Shown: positions 15,484-25,596, counted from the first letter of the stretch. The stretch is 64,000 nt of DNA from Anaerolineales bacterium (GCA_028278545.1 JANQED010000115.1:1-64000), one strand, 5' to 3'. Notes: generated from the sequence alone by a model not told the origin. Program-made: numbers and translations.

Positions 15484-17967
15484 ATGCAGCGTGATAGCTG
15501 GGACCCCAATGATACTGGCGAATATGTTGATTCCTTAAGCTGGCGGACAGAGGAACTTTATGCCATCGATGATCTGCTGCCCAATGAGGAAGGGATCATC
15601 GAGGCGCCGGTCATGCCGCTGCGGGGTGTGGTGGTTTATCCGCAGATGGTTTCCCCTTTATTCATTGGCCGCGAAAAAACGCTCTGGGCGGTCGAGGATG
15701 CTCAGGGGCAGAATCAAACCCTGATAGCACTGGCCCAGCGCGACCCATCTGCCGAACAGCCCCACCCAGAGGACTTCTTCCCCATCGGGATCGAAGTCGC
15801 CGTCGGTCGTTTGGTCAGCATGCCCGAAGGGGCCAGTTCAGCTTTGGTACAGGGGCGGCGGCGGGTCGAGCTGATCGAATTTACACAGGTGGAACCCTAT
15901 CTGCGGGCGCGGGTGCAGCCTATTTTCGAGGAGAGGCGCATTGACCGCCAGATAGAGGCCACCATGCGCTCTGTCCTTGACCTTTTTAAGCGTTGTGTTC
16001 ATCTTAACCGCAGCATCCCTGAGGAGGCCTACCTCTTCGCGATGAATATCGACGATCCGGGCTGGTTGGCGGATATGATTGCTACAGCAGTTTCCCTTGA
16101 CCTGGATGTGCGCTTGAAATTGTTGGCCTTGACCAACCCTCACAAACGCCTGGAGTATATTGGGGAGCTTCTTGCCAAAGAATTGGATGTGCTCGAATTA
16201 GAGGATGAGATCCAGTCGCGCACTCGTGGGGAGGTCGACCGTACGCAGCGCGAGTTTTATTTACGCGAGCAAATGAAAGTCATCCAGACTGAGTTGGGCG
16301 AAGACGACCCTTATATGGCTGATGTAGCCGAGTTGAACGAGCGCATCGAAAAGGCGGTGCTCACCGAGCAGGCCAAAGAGTGCGCTGTTAAAGAACTCAA
16401 ACGTCTGAATCATATTCCACCTGTTTCACCCGAAGTGGGCATCATTCGCGGCTATATCGATTGGATCCTCGATTTACCCTGGCAGGAGACCACCGAAGAT
16501 AATCTGGACGTCAAGCACGCTGCCCAGGTGCTGGATGAGCATCACTACGGTCTGCCGAAAGCCAAGGACCGCATTTTGGAGTATATTGCTGTCAAGAGCC
16601 TCAAGCCTAAGAAATCCCGTCAGCCGATCTTGTGCTTTGTTGGCCCCCCCGGTACTGGGAAGACCTCCCTGGGGCGCTCGATTGCCGCGGCGCTGGGGCG
16701 GGAGTTTGTGCGTATCTCCCTGGGGGGCGTGCGCGATGAGGCGGAAATCCGTGGTCATCGTCGTACCTACATCGGCGCGCTGCCCGGGCGCATCCTGCAG
16801 ACCATGAAACGCGCCAAGGTAGCCAACCCGCTCTTTATGCTCGATGAGATTGATAAACTGGGAAGCAGCTACCGTGGCGACCCGGCCTCTGCTCTGCTGG
16901 AGGTGCTGGACCCCGAGCAAAACCACGCCTTCTCGGATCATTATTTGGAGTTGGATTTCGATCTTTCTAAGGTGATGTTCATCACCACTGCCAATGCCGA
17001 GGCTACCATCCCCGATGCCTTGTTGGATCGCATGGAGGTAATCGAATTCCCGGGTTATATCGAAGAGGAGAAGCTGGAAATCGCCCGGCGGTTCCTGATC
17101 CCGCGTCAGAGTGAGGAGAGCAGCCTGGAAGAAGGGGAGATCGATATTTCAGAAGCTGCCTTGCAGCGTATCATCCGTGATTACACGTATGAGGCCGGGG
17201 TGCGCAACCTGGAACGCGAGATTGGGCGGGTGTGCCGTAAAGTGGCCCGCATCAAAGCCGAGGGAGACGAGCATCCCCAACAGATCGAAGTCGAACAGAT
17301 CGAACGATTCCTGGGGCCGCAACAGTATTTCTACCACCAGTCGGAGCGTGAAGATGAAGTGGGTGTGTCTACCGCTGTGGCCTGGACCGCTGGCGGTGGT
17401 GAGATCATGCCGGTAGAGGTCGTTCTCGTAGAGGGGAAGGGTGGGCTGAAACTCACTGGTCAGTTGGGAGAAGTGATGCAGGAGTCCGCTCAGGCGGCGT
17501 ATTCCTACTTACAGGCGCGTTCACAGGAGCTTGAGGTTAACGCCGAAACTTTCCAGGATACCGATATCCATTTACACATTCCCGCGGGTGCCATTCCCAA
17601 GGACGGCCCCAGTGCCGGTGTGACCATTGCTACATCCTTGATCTCAGCATTCACCGAGCGCAAAGTGCGCTGCGATGTGGGCTTGTCTGGGGAGATCACC
17701 TTGCGCGGGCGTGTGCTGCCGGTTGGGGGTGTGCGCGAGAAGATCCTGGCTGCTCATCGCGCTGAGTTGAAGACGGTCGTCATCCCGGAGGAGAACAAGA
17801 AAGACCTGGCGGATGTACCGGAGAAGGTTCGCGATGATTTAGACATTCGCTTGGTCAAACACATGGATGAAGTGCTGGAGATTGCCCTACGACCAGCACC
17901 ACCTGCAAAAGAACCTCCTAAGAGCACCACGGACATGAAAGAATCCAAAGAGGAGGCCGAAGGATAA
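15484..17967 (+). CDS. lon: ATP-dependent Lon protease
   Basis: 827 residues with the full Lon order: N-terminal substrate-binding LON domain (about 40-240, starting at [14 protein letters not shown]), AAA+ module with Walker [16 protein letters not shown] (near 386) and Walker [12 protein letters not shown], and the C-terminal Ser-Lys protease domain. The catalytic Ser is residue 710 in PKDGPSAGV and the Lys is residue 753 in [10 protein letters not shown], 43 residues apart as in E. coli Lon (679/722). It degrades misfolded and regulatory proteins in the cytoplasm. The ATG is 3 bases after the folC stop, with GGGAG inside the end of folC. Pairing with folC is probably just local operon structure. 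A low-complexity acidic tail ends the protein. Confidence 0.97.
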   Translation: MQRDSWDPNDTGEYVDSLSWRTEELYAIDDLLPNEEGIIEAPVMPLRGVVVYPQMVSPLFIGREKTLWAVEDAQGQNQTLIALAQRDPSAEQPHPEDFFPIGIEVAVGRLVSMPEGASSALVQGRRRVELIEFTQVEPYLRARVQPIFEERRIDRQIEATMRSVLDLFKRCVHLNRSIPEEAYLFAMNIDDPGWLADMIATAVSLDLDVRLKLLALTNPHKRLEYIGELLAKELDVLELEDEIQSRTRGEVDRTQREFYLREQMKVIQTELGEDDPYMADVAELNERIEKAVLTEQAKECAVKELKRLNHIPPVSPEVGIIRGYIDWILDLPWQETTEDNLDVKHAAQVLDEHHYGLPKAKDRILEYIAVKSLKPKKSRQPILCFVGPPGTGKTSLGRSIAAALGREFVRISLGGVRDEAEIRGHRRTYIGALPGRILQTMKRAKVANPLFMLDEIDKLGSSYRGDPASALLEVLDPEQNHAFSDHYLELDFDLSKVMFITTANAEATIPDALLDRMEVIEFPGYIEEEKLEIARRFLIPRQSEESSLEEGEIDISEAALQRIIRDYTYEAGVRNLEREIGRVCRKVARIKAEGDEHPQQIEVEQIERFLGPQQYFYHQSEREDEVGVSTAVAWTAGGGEIMPVEVVLVEGKGGLKLTGQLGEVMQESAQAAYSYLQARSQELEVNAETFQDTDIHLHIPAGAIPKDGPSAGVTIATSLISAFTERKVRCDVGLSGEITLRGRVLPVGGVREKILAAHRAELKTVVIPEENKKDLADVPEKVRDDLDIRLVKHMDEVLEIALRPAPPAKEPPKSTTDMKESKEEAEG

Positions 17968-18082
17968 AAGCTATTTATCGACGGGGGCGAAGAATACTGA
18001 GCAGAGGGCGATAGAACTCCGACATAGGGTGATTTCCACCTTAACTCATGCTACAGCGGAAGGAAAAAGGGGGGAAATTGTC

Positions 18083-19180
18083 CTATGGACAGGCGTTGGC
18101 CAGGTGCTCTTCGAATGTTTCGGCGAAGAGGTGTCTCCCTGAACCATCGCAGGTTGCCCGGAAATAGTAATAAGGGGTCTGGGCAGGGAAGGCTACCGCT
18201 CGCAGTGCATCGATCCCTGGGCTGCAGATCGGCCCCGGGGGCAGACCGGGATAAAGGTAAGTGTTATAGGGGGAATTGACTTGTAAATCGGCCAGGGAGA
18301 GGGGGTTAGTCCACCATTGGCTCTGGGCCTGGTTGTAACCGAGGGCGTATTGTACGGTCGGATCTGTTTCAAGCTTCATGCCGCTGGTCAGGCGGTTATA
18401 GAACACTGAGGCGATCAGGGGCATCTCGTCATCGACGATGGCTTCGCGCTCCACAATCGAGGCCAGAATGACGGCTTCGTGCAGGTTCAACCCATGTTGC
18501 TCGAAGCCCCTGAGTAGTTCGTTGGTGATGGCCTGATCGAAAGAGGCGCGCAGGGTGTCTAATAAGGCATTGGCATCCGTTGTGCGGGGCAGTTTATAGC
18601 TGCCGGGCAAAAGGTAGCCTTCAGCGGATTCGGCCTTTGCCAGGGCGATGAAATCCTCGGGAGCGATGGCCAACCCGGAGGTCGGCAGCGCTGTGCTCAC
18701 CTCCTCAACGCGCCACCCGGCCAGAACGACCAGCGTAGCATCCGTGGGGTTGGGGTCCAACAGGGCCTGGGCGATCTCGATGGCATTGAGCGCCGGGCTG
18801 AGGGTGTATTCCCCGGCCTGGATGTAGGTATCAAGCCCGCTGTAGATCAGGTATACCCGCAGGGCCTGCGCATTTTGGATCAATCCTTGTTCCTGCAAGC
18901 GTGCACTTACTGTGATAGGAGATTCGCCCAAGGCGATTTGAAAGGGGACCAGGTCGCCAAAGGGATTGGCGGGCGTGGTGAGTTGGTCTCGATAGCGGTA
19001 GAGTTGAAGTGTGACCGTGATGCGTTCGATGAGCCCTAAATTTGGGGATGGCGGGCCAAAAGTGTCCTTGATCTGACCGGGTGAGCTGATTGGCATGACG
19101 ACCAGATAAAAAAGCAGCACCAGGGCGGCCAGAATGGGTAGCAAGATGAGGACGCAGCACTTTGAGCGGGATCGTTTCAT
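18083..19180 (-). CDS. mltG: Endolytic peptidoglycan transglycosylase
   Basis: 365 residues, YceG family. One N-terminal membrane helix (about 10-30) is followed by a LysM-like segment (NALEIAQALLDPNPTDATLVV) and the catalytic domain. The domain has EGYLLPGSYKL and the active-site Glu in ILASIVEREAIVDDEM. The motifs SVFYNRLTSGMKLETDPTVQYALG and SPYNTYLYPGLPPGPICSPG are diagnostic. MltG cleaves nascent glycan strands at the outer face of the membrane and sets their length. It lies directly downstream of ruvX (about 60-base gap), a pairing common in bacteria. A Cys pair near the C-terminus (ATCDGS and NACP) is less usual. Confidence 0.93.
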   Translation of the reverse strand: MKRSRSKCCVLILLPILAALVLLFYLVVMPISSPGQIKDTFGPPSPNLGLIERITVTLQLYRYRDQLTTPANPFGDLVPFQIALGESPITVSARLQEQGLIQNAQALRVYLIYSGLDTYIQAGEYTLSPALNAIEIAQALLDPNPTDATLVVLAGWRVEEVSTALPTSGLAIAPEDFIALAKAESAEGYLLPGSYKLPRTTDANALLDTLRASFDQAITNELLRGFEQHGLNLHEAVILASIVEREAIVDDEMPLIASVFYNRLTSGMKLETDPTVQYALGYNQAQSQWWTNPLSLADLQVNSPYNTYLYPGLPPGPICSPGIDALRAVAFPAQTPYYYFRATCDGSGRHLFAETFEEHLANACP

Positions 19181-19241
19181 AGTTTTGGGATGTTGTCAAA
19201 AGCACAAGCAGTTGACAGCTTAAATGGCTGGGTTTAGAAGG

Positions 19242-19661
19242 TTACTGGTCGCGGGCTCGTGAATCGAGATAAGATTGCAATATGATCGTCGCGGCCAGCT
19301 CATCTAAATGGCCGCGCCGCTTGTGCTGGGGGACCTCCATTTCGATACGGGCCCGGCGGGCGGACTGGGTGCTACCACTCTCATCCCAAAACTCGACAGG
19401 GATAGTGGTGATTGCCCGGATCGCGCCTCCTAGACGAGCCGCCCGACGGCCTTGATAGGTGGGCGTGCCCTCATCGTCCAGGTTCTGCCCGATAATGACC
19501 ATCCTGACCCCACCTTCCTCGGCAAGTTGGACGATGGCGGCAGCATCCTTTTCACGCGAGGCGTGTTTGATGACGGTCAGCGGGTTGGCAATTGTGCTGG
19601 TGGGATCGCTGATGGCGATGCCGATGTTCTTTTCGCCTGGGTCGACTCCTAGTATGCGCAT
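19242..19661 (-). CDS. ruvX: Putative pre-16S rRNA nuclease / Holliday-junction resolvase YqgF
   Basis: 139 residues, the usual YqgF size. The RNase H-like fold is marked by the first acidic residue in ILGVDPGEKNIGIAISD, the motif VIIGQNLDDEGTPTYQGRRA, a second acidic site in VEFWDESGSTQSARR and the last Asp in GHLDELAATIILQSYLD. Members process the 5' end of 16S rRNA; a resolvase role is older and disputed. It has no clear Shine-Dalgarno sequence and lies 48 bases after the baseplate-J-like gene and before mltG on the same strand, so the three probably form one unit. Confidence 0.93.
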   Translation of the reverse strand: MRILGVDPGEKNIGIAISDPTSTIANPLTVIKHASREKDAAAIVQLAEEGGVRMVIIGQNLDDEGTPTYQGRRAARLGGAIRAITTIPVEFWDESGSTQSARRARIEMEVPQHKRRGHLDELAATIILQSYLDSRARDQ

Positions 19662-19709
19662 TGGAAGATGGCGGTTAGCGTTTGGGTATTCGATAATCGT
19701 GCTGGGGGA

Positions 19710-21245
19710 TCAATTGCCGCTGGAAATGGTAAACCGGAACGGGAGGAAAGGCAGGCGCGGCCACCAGGAGGGCCTGGTGGAGATTTTTGGGGGGTCAGCC
19801 AGGGGTAGTTCATCGGTCAAACGATCCGCGGCCTGATCGGAAGGCAGCCCAATAGCCAGCCTAATAGCTCGGGTTTGATCGAGTTGAGCGTCGATTTGCC
19901 ATTCAGCACGCATTCGCCATCGAGCTCTGAGAATATCTTCGTTTAGCACTGGTTCGCTCAAGTTGACGAGGGTTAGAGAGCCCGGCTCGGGGCCGAAGTT
20001 CTCTGGCAAGTTGGTTTCAAGCGTCGAGCGCCCTAGCTCTCGCAGGTCTTCTCCGGAGACTATCAGAGCCCGGAACTCCAACCGCAATACCAACTGAAGT
20101 TGATCCGAGGGCGATGGATCGGCCGGGGTGTAATTTCCCTCGTGAGTGCCCACAAGCTCTGCCGCCTCGCTGACGAGCAGATCGTCGGGCTTCAGCATCT
20201 GGCCGATTTCCTCGAGCGCGGTGGCAGCCAGGGTTTCATAGAGCTGTTCGTAAAGCTCCTGGTAATCTCCCTCGTCCGGTGCCGGGACGTGTCGGTCCGT
20301 CCCCCCCGATATTGGTGTTGGATTGATCACGGTCAGTTCCAGGCCCAGTGGGCCTTCGATAGCCACGATGCTTTCGACGGCGACATTGCCCGCGGTCCCA
20401 GGGGAGATGGCCTCCACGGGAATAACGGCCCCTTCGTCTCCCGGCGGTATGGTGGCTGAGGCTGTGGTAGCAAAGCGGATTGGCGGCTCATCCAGAGTGC
20501 TGACAACGATGCCCACAGGCAGCGGGACGGTTTGATCTGTGAGATTGGTGAAAAACACCTCGCCTTCGGCGGCCTTGTCTGGCAGGGGGATGCGGCTGGA
20601 AGTGGGGATGCTGCCGCGTCCCTCAACGGTGACCGTCTCCCAATGAGCAGGGACCGCTCCGGAGAGGTCCACGGCCTGGAATTCTGGGCTGGCAGCCACG
20701 GAGATAGTGATCTCGTCTTGGCGAGTTTCTGGTGAAAGCTGAATTTCTGCGCTGGGAACTAACAAAGCCGCAATAGCCAACACTCCCAACACCCCCAGCG
20801 TGAAAGCGACCACTCGGGTGATGGGATGGATGATCCAGGCCGGTGTGGGGGGGTGAGCGGCGTCTCTCAGACCTTCCAGATGCAAGAGTATGCGTCGCTT
20901 GCGCCACAAATCCGCCGGTTGGCGTTTGACGGTCAGGGGCAATTGAAGCCGCTGCCGACGTTCTGGCCGCCAGTGATCTTGCTCGGCTTTGCGGATGCTG
21001 CTGTAGAGTGGGATTCCCAGGGATGCGGCGTGAAACCGTACCTCAGGGTTGCGCACGACCAATGCCAATTGAGAACCCAATTCAGCACAATGCCGCTTGA
21101 GCATGATCAAATCCAGGCGACGATTGAGTGTTCGTCCCCTGGCAGGCCAAACTAATAGAATGCGCGCTGTTTGACCCCAGCCCATCTTATCTTTGGCTGA
21201 ATAAATATCGTCATGGGGTTCGAGTTGGATGATCTGTGTTTTCAT
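19710..21245 (-). CDS. Single-pass membrane protein with a baseplate-J-like domain
   Basis: 511 residues. Residues 1-140 form a soluble N-terminal part of unknown type (LLVWPARGRTLNRRLDLIML, then Arg-rich). One transmembrane helix follows (about 145-168, RVVAFTLGVLGVLAIAALLV). The large C-terminal part is beta-rich, with VIPVEAISPGTAGNVAV and INPTPISGGTD. This pattern (V-x-A-x-x-P-G-x-x-G-N-V and then S-G-G-T-D) is that of baseplate J/gp47 proteins of contractile tails. No other tail gene is nearby, so it is unlikely to be a prophage remnant. It precedes ruvX and mltG on the same strand. An inverted repeat covers its start codon (21243-21265). Function unknown; an envelope role is inferred from mltG. 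Confidence 0.7.
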   Translation of the reverse strand: MKTQIIQLEPHDDIYSAKDKMGWGQTARILLVWPARGRTLNRRLDLIMLKRHCAELGSQLALVVRNPEVRFHAASLGIPLYSSIRKAEQDHWRPERRQRLQLPLTVKRQPADLWRKRRILLHLEGLRDAAHPPTPAWIIHPITRVVAFTLGVLGVLAIAALLVPSAEIQLSPETRQDEITISVAASPEFQAVDLSGAVPAHWETVTVEGRGSIPTSSRIPLPDKAAEGEVFFTNLTDQTVPLPVGIVVSTLDEPPIRFATTASATIPPGDEGAVIPVEAISPGTAGNVAVESIVAIEGPLGLELTVINPTPISGGTDRHVPAPDEGDYQELYEQLYETLAATALEEIGQMLKPDDLLVSEAAELVGTHEGNYTPADPSPSDQLQLVLRLEFRALIVSGEDLRELGRSTLETNLPENFGPEPGSLTLVNLSEPVLNEDILRARWRMRAEWQIDAQLDQTRAIRLAIGLPSDQAADRLTDELPLADPPKISTRPSWWPRLPFLPFRFTISSGN

Positions 21246-21334
21246 GAGATTGAGTTATTCTCATGCCAAAGTATATCACCAGTGAGGTGGATCAGGCTTG
21301 CCCCCGGCAAATCACTTTCCCCAGGTTAACGCGG

Positions 21335-22444
21335 TTAAGGTCCCAGTAACTCTTTCTGTAAGAGGAATTCATAAATCAATTCAGCGGCAAGTTGATGTCC
21401 GTGCTGGTTCCAATGTCCGTCGGATGGGAAATAAAACATTTGCCTGGCCTGTAGAGCTCTCTCCTGCATTTCTGGCAGCAGGTTGAGATAGGGTATGTTA
21501 TGCGTCTGGCAGTAGTTCGCCAGGCGAGTTTCAACATCATCGAGCTGCTTAACATCCACATCGTTCAGGATGTCCTTGATGAGAGGCCAATAGACGTGTT
21601 CGCGGCTGGGGATGTAAAGGACTATCAAAATCGCATCATGTTCGTTTGCCAGATTTTGTGCTTTAAGCAGTGCTGCCTCGCTCAGCTGCCAGCCTCGCGC
21701 CACAAGGGGATTGTCGGGAGCGGTTGTTTCCCAGGGATAATGACTGACGAGCATACGCAGGTTGCCGTCGTCATACAGCTTGTCACCTGAATCAGGTAAA
21801 AGTCTTAACTGGGGGTTAAATTGGATGGCCAAGAATTGGGCCAGTCGAGAGTTGATGAAGAATGGCGCATCCGTTTGGTTGTGGCTGTTCTTTTTCTGGG
21901 CTAAATAATCGGTTTGGCCTGAGCTAAGGAAGGCCTCTGCTTCAACGCTCTCCAGTAGATCATTATTGAAGAACGCCCACAGCCAGATGGAGGTGTTCAA
22001 AGGAATGGCATACCTTGAAATGGTTGTCGGGTAGACATGTGAATTCCATCCTGCCCAACCCAGGTTTGCGACGCGTTTTCCGCTGAGGTTTTCGAGGATT
22101 GCGGGCCAGCTTTCGTCCCCCTCAACGCCGAACCCAAAGGTGAATGAGTCACCGATCGCGGCGATGTCAAAATGGCCAACAAATGCTTCATCCCTCAGAC
22201 CATCGGCATTTGTGCGCACCGTATAGCGAAAATCTGGATGCCCTTTGATATCCAAATTAAGGTCTGGCTTCAGGTGCAGGAGTAACTCATCGTCTGATTC
22301 CCACTGCTGTTCGAGTAATCTGATCAGTTCAAAAGAGTTGTCGAAGGGGATCAGGTGCAGCACAACTTCGGCGGTGATGATAGCGAAGAAAATCCCGCAT
22401 AGCCCTACGATCACCCGGCTGATAAAAAGGCGGGGTTGAATCAT
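21335..22444 (-). CDS. Membrane-anchored SGNH-hydrolase-like protein
   Basis: 369 residues with an N-terminal helix (about 10-30) and an extracytoplasmic SGNH/GDSL-like domain. Block I is AAIGDSFTFGFGVEGDESW, with the candidate nucleophile Ser. Block V is FPSDGHWNQHGHQLAAELI, with the Asp-x-x-His pair. GWNSHVYPT may supply the oxyanion Asn. The layout resembles AlgX/AlgJ- and DltD-type acyl transferases or esterases that act on envelope glycans. Such proteins often work with MBOAT partners, but none is next to it. It lies upstream of the baseplate-J-like gene on the same strand, separated by 89 bases. Confidence 0.75.
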   Translation of the reverse strand: MIQPRLFISRVIVGLCGIFFAIITAEVVLHLIPFDNSFELIRLLEQQWESDDELLLHLKPDLNLDIKGHPDFRYTVRTNADGLRDEAFVGHFDIAAIGDSFTFGFGVEGDESWPAILENLSGKRVANLGWAGWNSHVYPTTISRYAIPLNTSIWLWAFFNNDLLESVEAEAFLSSGQTDYLAQKKNSHNQTDAPFFINSRLAQFLAIQFNPQLRLLPDSGDKLYDDGNLRMLVSHYPWETTAPDNPLVARGWQLSEAALLKAQNLANEHDAILIVLYIPSREHVYWPLIKDILNDVDVKQLDDVETRLANYCQTHNIPYLNLLPEMQERALQARQMFYFPSDGHWNQHGHQLAAELIYEFLLQKELLGP

Positions 22445-22589
22445 GCGCCTGTTTCCCTTCTGAGAACGATTGTCGATTCTCTTGGTGTCCAGAGTGCTTG
22501 AGCTGGACTATTTCCTGGCATGAGTACGCTTTGGCTTTTCCAAGATTGCCGTAGGGCTGTGCCACTCTGCGGCGTAGCCTACTCGCGAA

Positions 22590-25337
22590 CTATTTCAGCT
22601 TTTCTTCTACCCACTTAGGAACGCTTGCTAACGCCTCATCAATCTTGCTGGGGTCTTTGCCGCCGGCTTGAGCCAGGGTGGGGCGCCCACCGCCGCCACC
22701 TCCCAGGGGTTTGGCGACAAACTTGACCAAATCTCCGGCTTTGACGCCGCGTTTCACTAAATCTTCCGTGACCGCGACAATGATGATGGGGCGTTCGTCC
22801 ACCACGCTGGCCAGCACGGCCACGCCATTCTCTGGATAGCGCTGGCGGAATCGGTCTGCCATCTGGCGCAGGGTGTCGGCATCGGCCTCTTTGAAGTGGG
22901 CCGTGAGCACGTCAACCCCGTTCACAGCGGCGGTCTCCTCTAAAACGCGGGTGAAATCAGCGGAGGCCAGGCGTTGGCGCAAGTCGCGGACTTTCTTGCG
23001 CACGTCGGACAGATCGGCGATGGTCGCTGCCGCTCTTTCGAGCAGTTGCCCGGGGGTGGTAGCCAGGGTCGCGGCGGCGTGGTTGAGCACTTTGAAGCGG
23101 CGCTGGATGAGCTTGTAAGCCTCCCGCCCGGTGACGGCCTCGATGCGACGGATACCGGCGGCGGCGCTGCCCTCACTGGTGATGATGAAAGTGCCGATCT
23201 CGCCCGTGCTCTCGCAGTGCGTGCCGCCGCAGAGCTCGTTGGAGAAAGGCGTCTCCTCCTCATCTGCGCTGATGGTGATGTTGCGGACAGTTTCTTCGTA
23301 TTTCTCGCCGAACAGCGCCCGAGCACCTTCCTCGATGGCCTGCTGCAAGGGTTTATGCTGGATTTTCAAGGGATGATCTTCCAAGACCCGGGCGTTGACG
23401 ATAGCTTCGATTTGTTCCAGTTCGTCCGCCGTCAAAGCCTCTGGATGCGTGAAATCGAACCGCAGACGGTCTGGGGCAACCAAAGAACCTGCCTGCCGGG
23501 CGTGAGAGCCGAGTACTTTGTCTAAAGCGTAGTGCAGCAGGTGGGTGGCGGTGTGGTTGCGCATGATGTCTTTGCGGCGCTGGGCATCGATGCGGACGGT
23601 AACGTCATCGCCGACCTTGGGATTTCCAGAGATGACTTCGCCGACGTGGGTGATGATCCCGGCGGCGGGCTTGCGCAGGTCGTTGATACGGATTTGCCAC
23701 CCCTCCGCAGAAGCGCCCTGCCGGGGTGTCTCCACAACTATCCCCGTGTCGCTTACCTGCCCGCCGGCTTCGATGTAGAAATGGGTTTCTGGGAGCAAGA
23801 CTTCCACCAGGTCACCGGGAGCAGCCTCCTCGGCAGTCCGACCGTCCACGATCAGGGCCAGGAGTTTGCCCTCAAACTCAAGGCTCCCGTAAGGGTCGTA
23901 GACCACGCCGTTTGCGTCGATGATTTCCCGCTCCTGTAAATCGGCGCGGATTTGGCGGTAAATTTCGACGTCTTCACCCCCCAAAGCGCCCATCGCTTTT
24001 CCAGCCCCGGAAGCTTGGCGATGGGCCTCCATGGCCTGGTTGAAGCCGGTCTGGTCGACATCGAGTTGGCGTTCCTGGGCGATATCGCGAGTGATCTCCA
24101 GGGGCATGCCGTAAGTCGTATACAGATCAGCGGCCTGTTCCCCGGAGAGGGTTTTCTTTCCTTGTTTTTCGAGATCGTCGAGCAGGGCCGCGAGCTGGTC
24201 GGTGGCGCGGTCGAGGGTACGCTGGAACTGCTCCTCTTCACGGGTGATGGTGTCCAGGATGGTCTGGCGATTGTGGGGTAGCTCAGGATAGGCCGTACCG
24301 TAGTTTTCGATGACCGTCTCGGCAACTTTTGCCAGGAAGGGTTCGTGCAGGCCGAGCATGCCGCCAAAACGATAACCACGGCGGATGATCATGCGGGTGA
24401 TATAGTTGCGCCCCATGTTTCCGGGGACAACACCATCGGCGACCAGGAAAGTTGCGGCGCGGGCATGGTCGGCGATGACGCGATAAGGGGTGAAATTGCT
24501 GTCTACTTCTTCTCGGCTGTGTCCGGTGAGCTTCTGGGTGGTTTCGATCAGCGGGTAGAGCAGGTCTGTCCGATAGTTGGAGTTTGCGTTTTGCAGAACG
24601 GAGACGATCCGGTCCAGTCCCATGCCGGTATCGACGTGAGTGGCGGGCAAAGGCTTCAATTCGCTGGGTCCGAGGCGGTTGTACTGGATGAAAACCAGGT
24701 TCCAGAGTTCCACAAAGCGGTCAGTGTCCAAATCATCAACGCTGACCGACCCATCCTGTGGGTGCAGATCGTAGTGGATTTCGGAACAAGGACCGCATGG
24801 GCCCGTTTCGGCCATTTCCCAGAAGTTCTCCTTGCGGCCCAGATAGAAGATGCGATCTGGGGTCATCCCTGGTTGCTGCTTCCAGTAATCAGCCGCTTCT
24901 TCATCCGTGGGAATTTCGCTTTGCTCATCTTTGAAGACGGTGGCGTAGAGCTGCTCTTGAGGCAAGCCCCAGACGTTTGTTAGCAGGTCCCAACCCCATT
25001 CGATGGCCTCCTTTTTGTGATAATCACCGAAAGACCAGTTGCCCAACATCTCGAAAAAAGTGTGATGGGTGTCATCGCGGCCGACGTCGTCGAGGTCGTT
25101 GTGCTTGCCAGCCACTCTCATACACTTCTGGGAGTTTGCAGCGCGAGTGTAATCGCGCTTATCGGTGCCCAGGAAGACATCCTTGAACTGCACCATCCCG
25201 GCATTTGTGAACAGCAGGGTGGCATCTCCGCCGGGAACGAGGGAGGAAGAAGGTACGAAAGTGTGTCCTTTATCTTTGAAATATTCGATAAAGGTCTTGC
25301 GAATGGCATTTCCGGTGAGATTTTCAGAGTAGGACAT
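22590..25337 (-). CDS. alaS: Alanyl-tRNA synthetase
   Basis: Charges tRNA(Ala) and edits mischarged Ser/Gly. Class II motif 1 and the start FIEYFKDKGHTFVPSSSLVP, motif 2 in ARAANSQKCMRVAGKHNDLDDVG, motif 3 near GMGLDRIVSVLQ, the editing-site HTATHLLHYAL and the zinc site ELCGGTHCESTGEIG are all intact, and the C-terminal C-Ala glycine patch (LGGGGGGRPTLAQAGG) is present. I start it at the ATG at 25337 (915 residues), with GGAG 7 bases upstream. The frame runs open to 25520 but would read through a hairpin and carries no conserved residues. It is preceded by a promoter, a small Ala-rich ORF and a hairpin (see those entries), suggesting attenuation. Confidence 0.96.
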   Translation of the reverse strand: MSYSENLTGNAIRKTFIEYFKDKGHTFVPSSSLVPGGDATLLFTNAGMVQFKDVFLGTDKRDYTRAANSQKCMRVAGKHNDLDDVGRDDTHHTFFEMLGNWSFGDYHKKEAIEWGWDLLTNVWGLPQEQLYATVFKDEQSEIPTDEEAADYWKQQPGMTPDRIFYLGRKENFWEMAETGPCGPCSEIHYDLHPQDGSVSVDDLDTDRFVELWNLVFIQYNRLGPSELKPLPATHVDTGMGLDRIVSVLQNANSNYRTDLLYPLIETTQKLTGHSREEVDSNFTPYRVIADHARAATFLVADGVVPGNMGRNYITRMIIRRGYRFGGMLGLHEPFLAKVAETVIENYGTAYPELPHNRQTILDTITREEEQFQRTLDRATDQLAALLDDLEKQGKKTLSGEQAADLYTTYGMPLEITRDIAQERQLDVDQTGFNQAMEAHRQASGAGKAMGALGGEDVEIYRQIRADLQEREIIDANGVVYDPYGSLEFEGKLLALIVDGRTAEEAAPGDLVEVLLPETHFYIEAGGQVSDTGIVVETPRQGASAEGWQIRINDLRKPAAGIITHVGEVISGNPKVGDDVTVRIDAQRRKDIMRNHTATHLLHYALDKVLGSHARQAGSLVAPDRLRFDFTHPEALTADELEQIEAIVNARVLEDHPLKIQHKPLQQAIEEGARALFGEKYEETVRNITISADEEETPFSNELCGGTHCESTGEIGTFIITSEGSAAAGIRRIEAVTGREAYKLIQRRFKVLNHAAATLATTPGQLLERAAATIADLSDVRKKVRDLRQRLASADFTRVLEETAAVNGVDVLTAHFKEADADTLRQMADRFRQRYPENGVAVLASVVDERPIIIVAVTEDLVKRGVKAGDLVKFVAKPLGGGGGGRPTLAQAGGKDPSKIDEALASVPKWVEEKLK

Positions 25338-25390
25338 GGTCAGCTCCATATTTGCTGATGCTGGCAGCGATCTCGGTGGTGAACAAATAA

Positions 25391-25413
25391 GCCCGGATGA
25401 GAGATATCCGGGC
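25391..25413 (-). terminator. Hairpin between the Ala-rich leader ORF and alaS (putative attenuator)
   Basis: Perfect 8-bp GC-rich stem: GCCCGGAT (25391-25398) with ATCCGGGC (25406-25413) and a 7-nt loop. On the minus strand it is followed by the T-rich stretch TTATTTGTT. It lies 40 bases after the leader ORF stop and 54 bases before the alaS ATG, as expected of an attenuator. The T tract is interrupted, so strength is uncertain. Confidence 0.6.
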
Positions 25414-25452
25414 CGGAGAATACGAAATGAGTTTGAATTGATGACCTGATGA

Positions 25453-25596
25453 TCAGGCGACGGTTTGCGACTCGGACATGGGAGTACCGGCGACTGCCTC
25501 TTCGACTTTGCTTGGAGCAAGCCCAGTGGAAGCAGCCGCCGCGATAGCAGCAGCTTTTGTGTTCGAATAGAAAATTGCTTTATCCGGTTTCGTCAT
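25453..25596 (-). CDS. Small Ala-rich ORF, candidate alaS leader peptide
   Basis: A 47-residue frame from ATG 25596 to TGA 25453, beginning MTKPDKAIFYSNTK. Twelve of 47 residues are Ala, and residues 15-22 contain seven Ala codons out of eight (25531-25554). It starts about 29 nt after a predicted transcription start and is followed by a hairpin and alaS. This is the arrangement of leader-peptide attenuation, where shortage of charged tRNA(Ala) stalls the ribosome. The weak AAGG site before the ATG and the fairly long tail after the Ala run are not typical. It could instead be an ordinary small protein. I know no family for it. Confidence 0.55.
   Translation of the reverse strand: MTKPDKAIFYSNTKAAAIAAAASTGLAPSKVEEAVAGTPMSESQTVA

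Noticed and set aside
19710-21245. Prophage or tailocin remnant
   Set aside because: Only one gp47-like motif in a membrane-anchored protein; neighbours are housekeeping genes.
25338-25520. N-terminal extension of alaS
   Set aside because: It reads through a hairpin and non-conserved sequence; the ATG at 25337 has a proper ribosome site and begins just before the conserved class II start.
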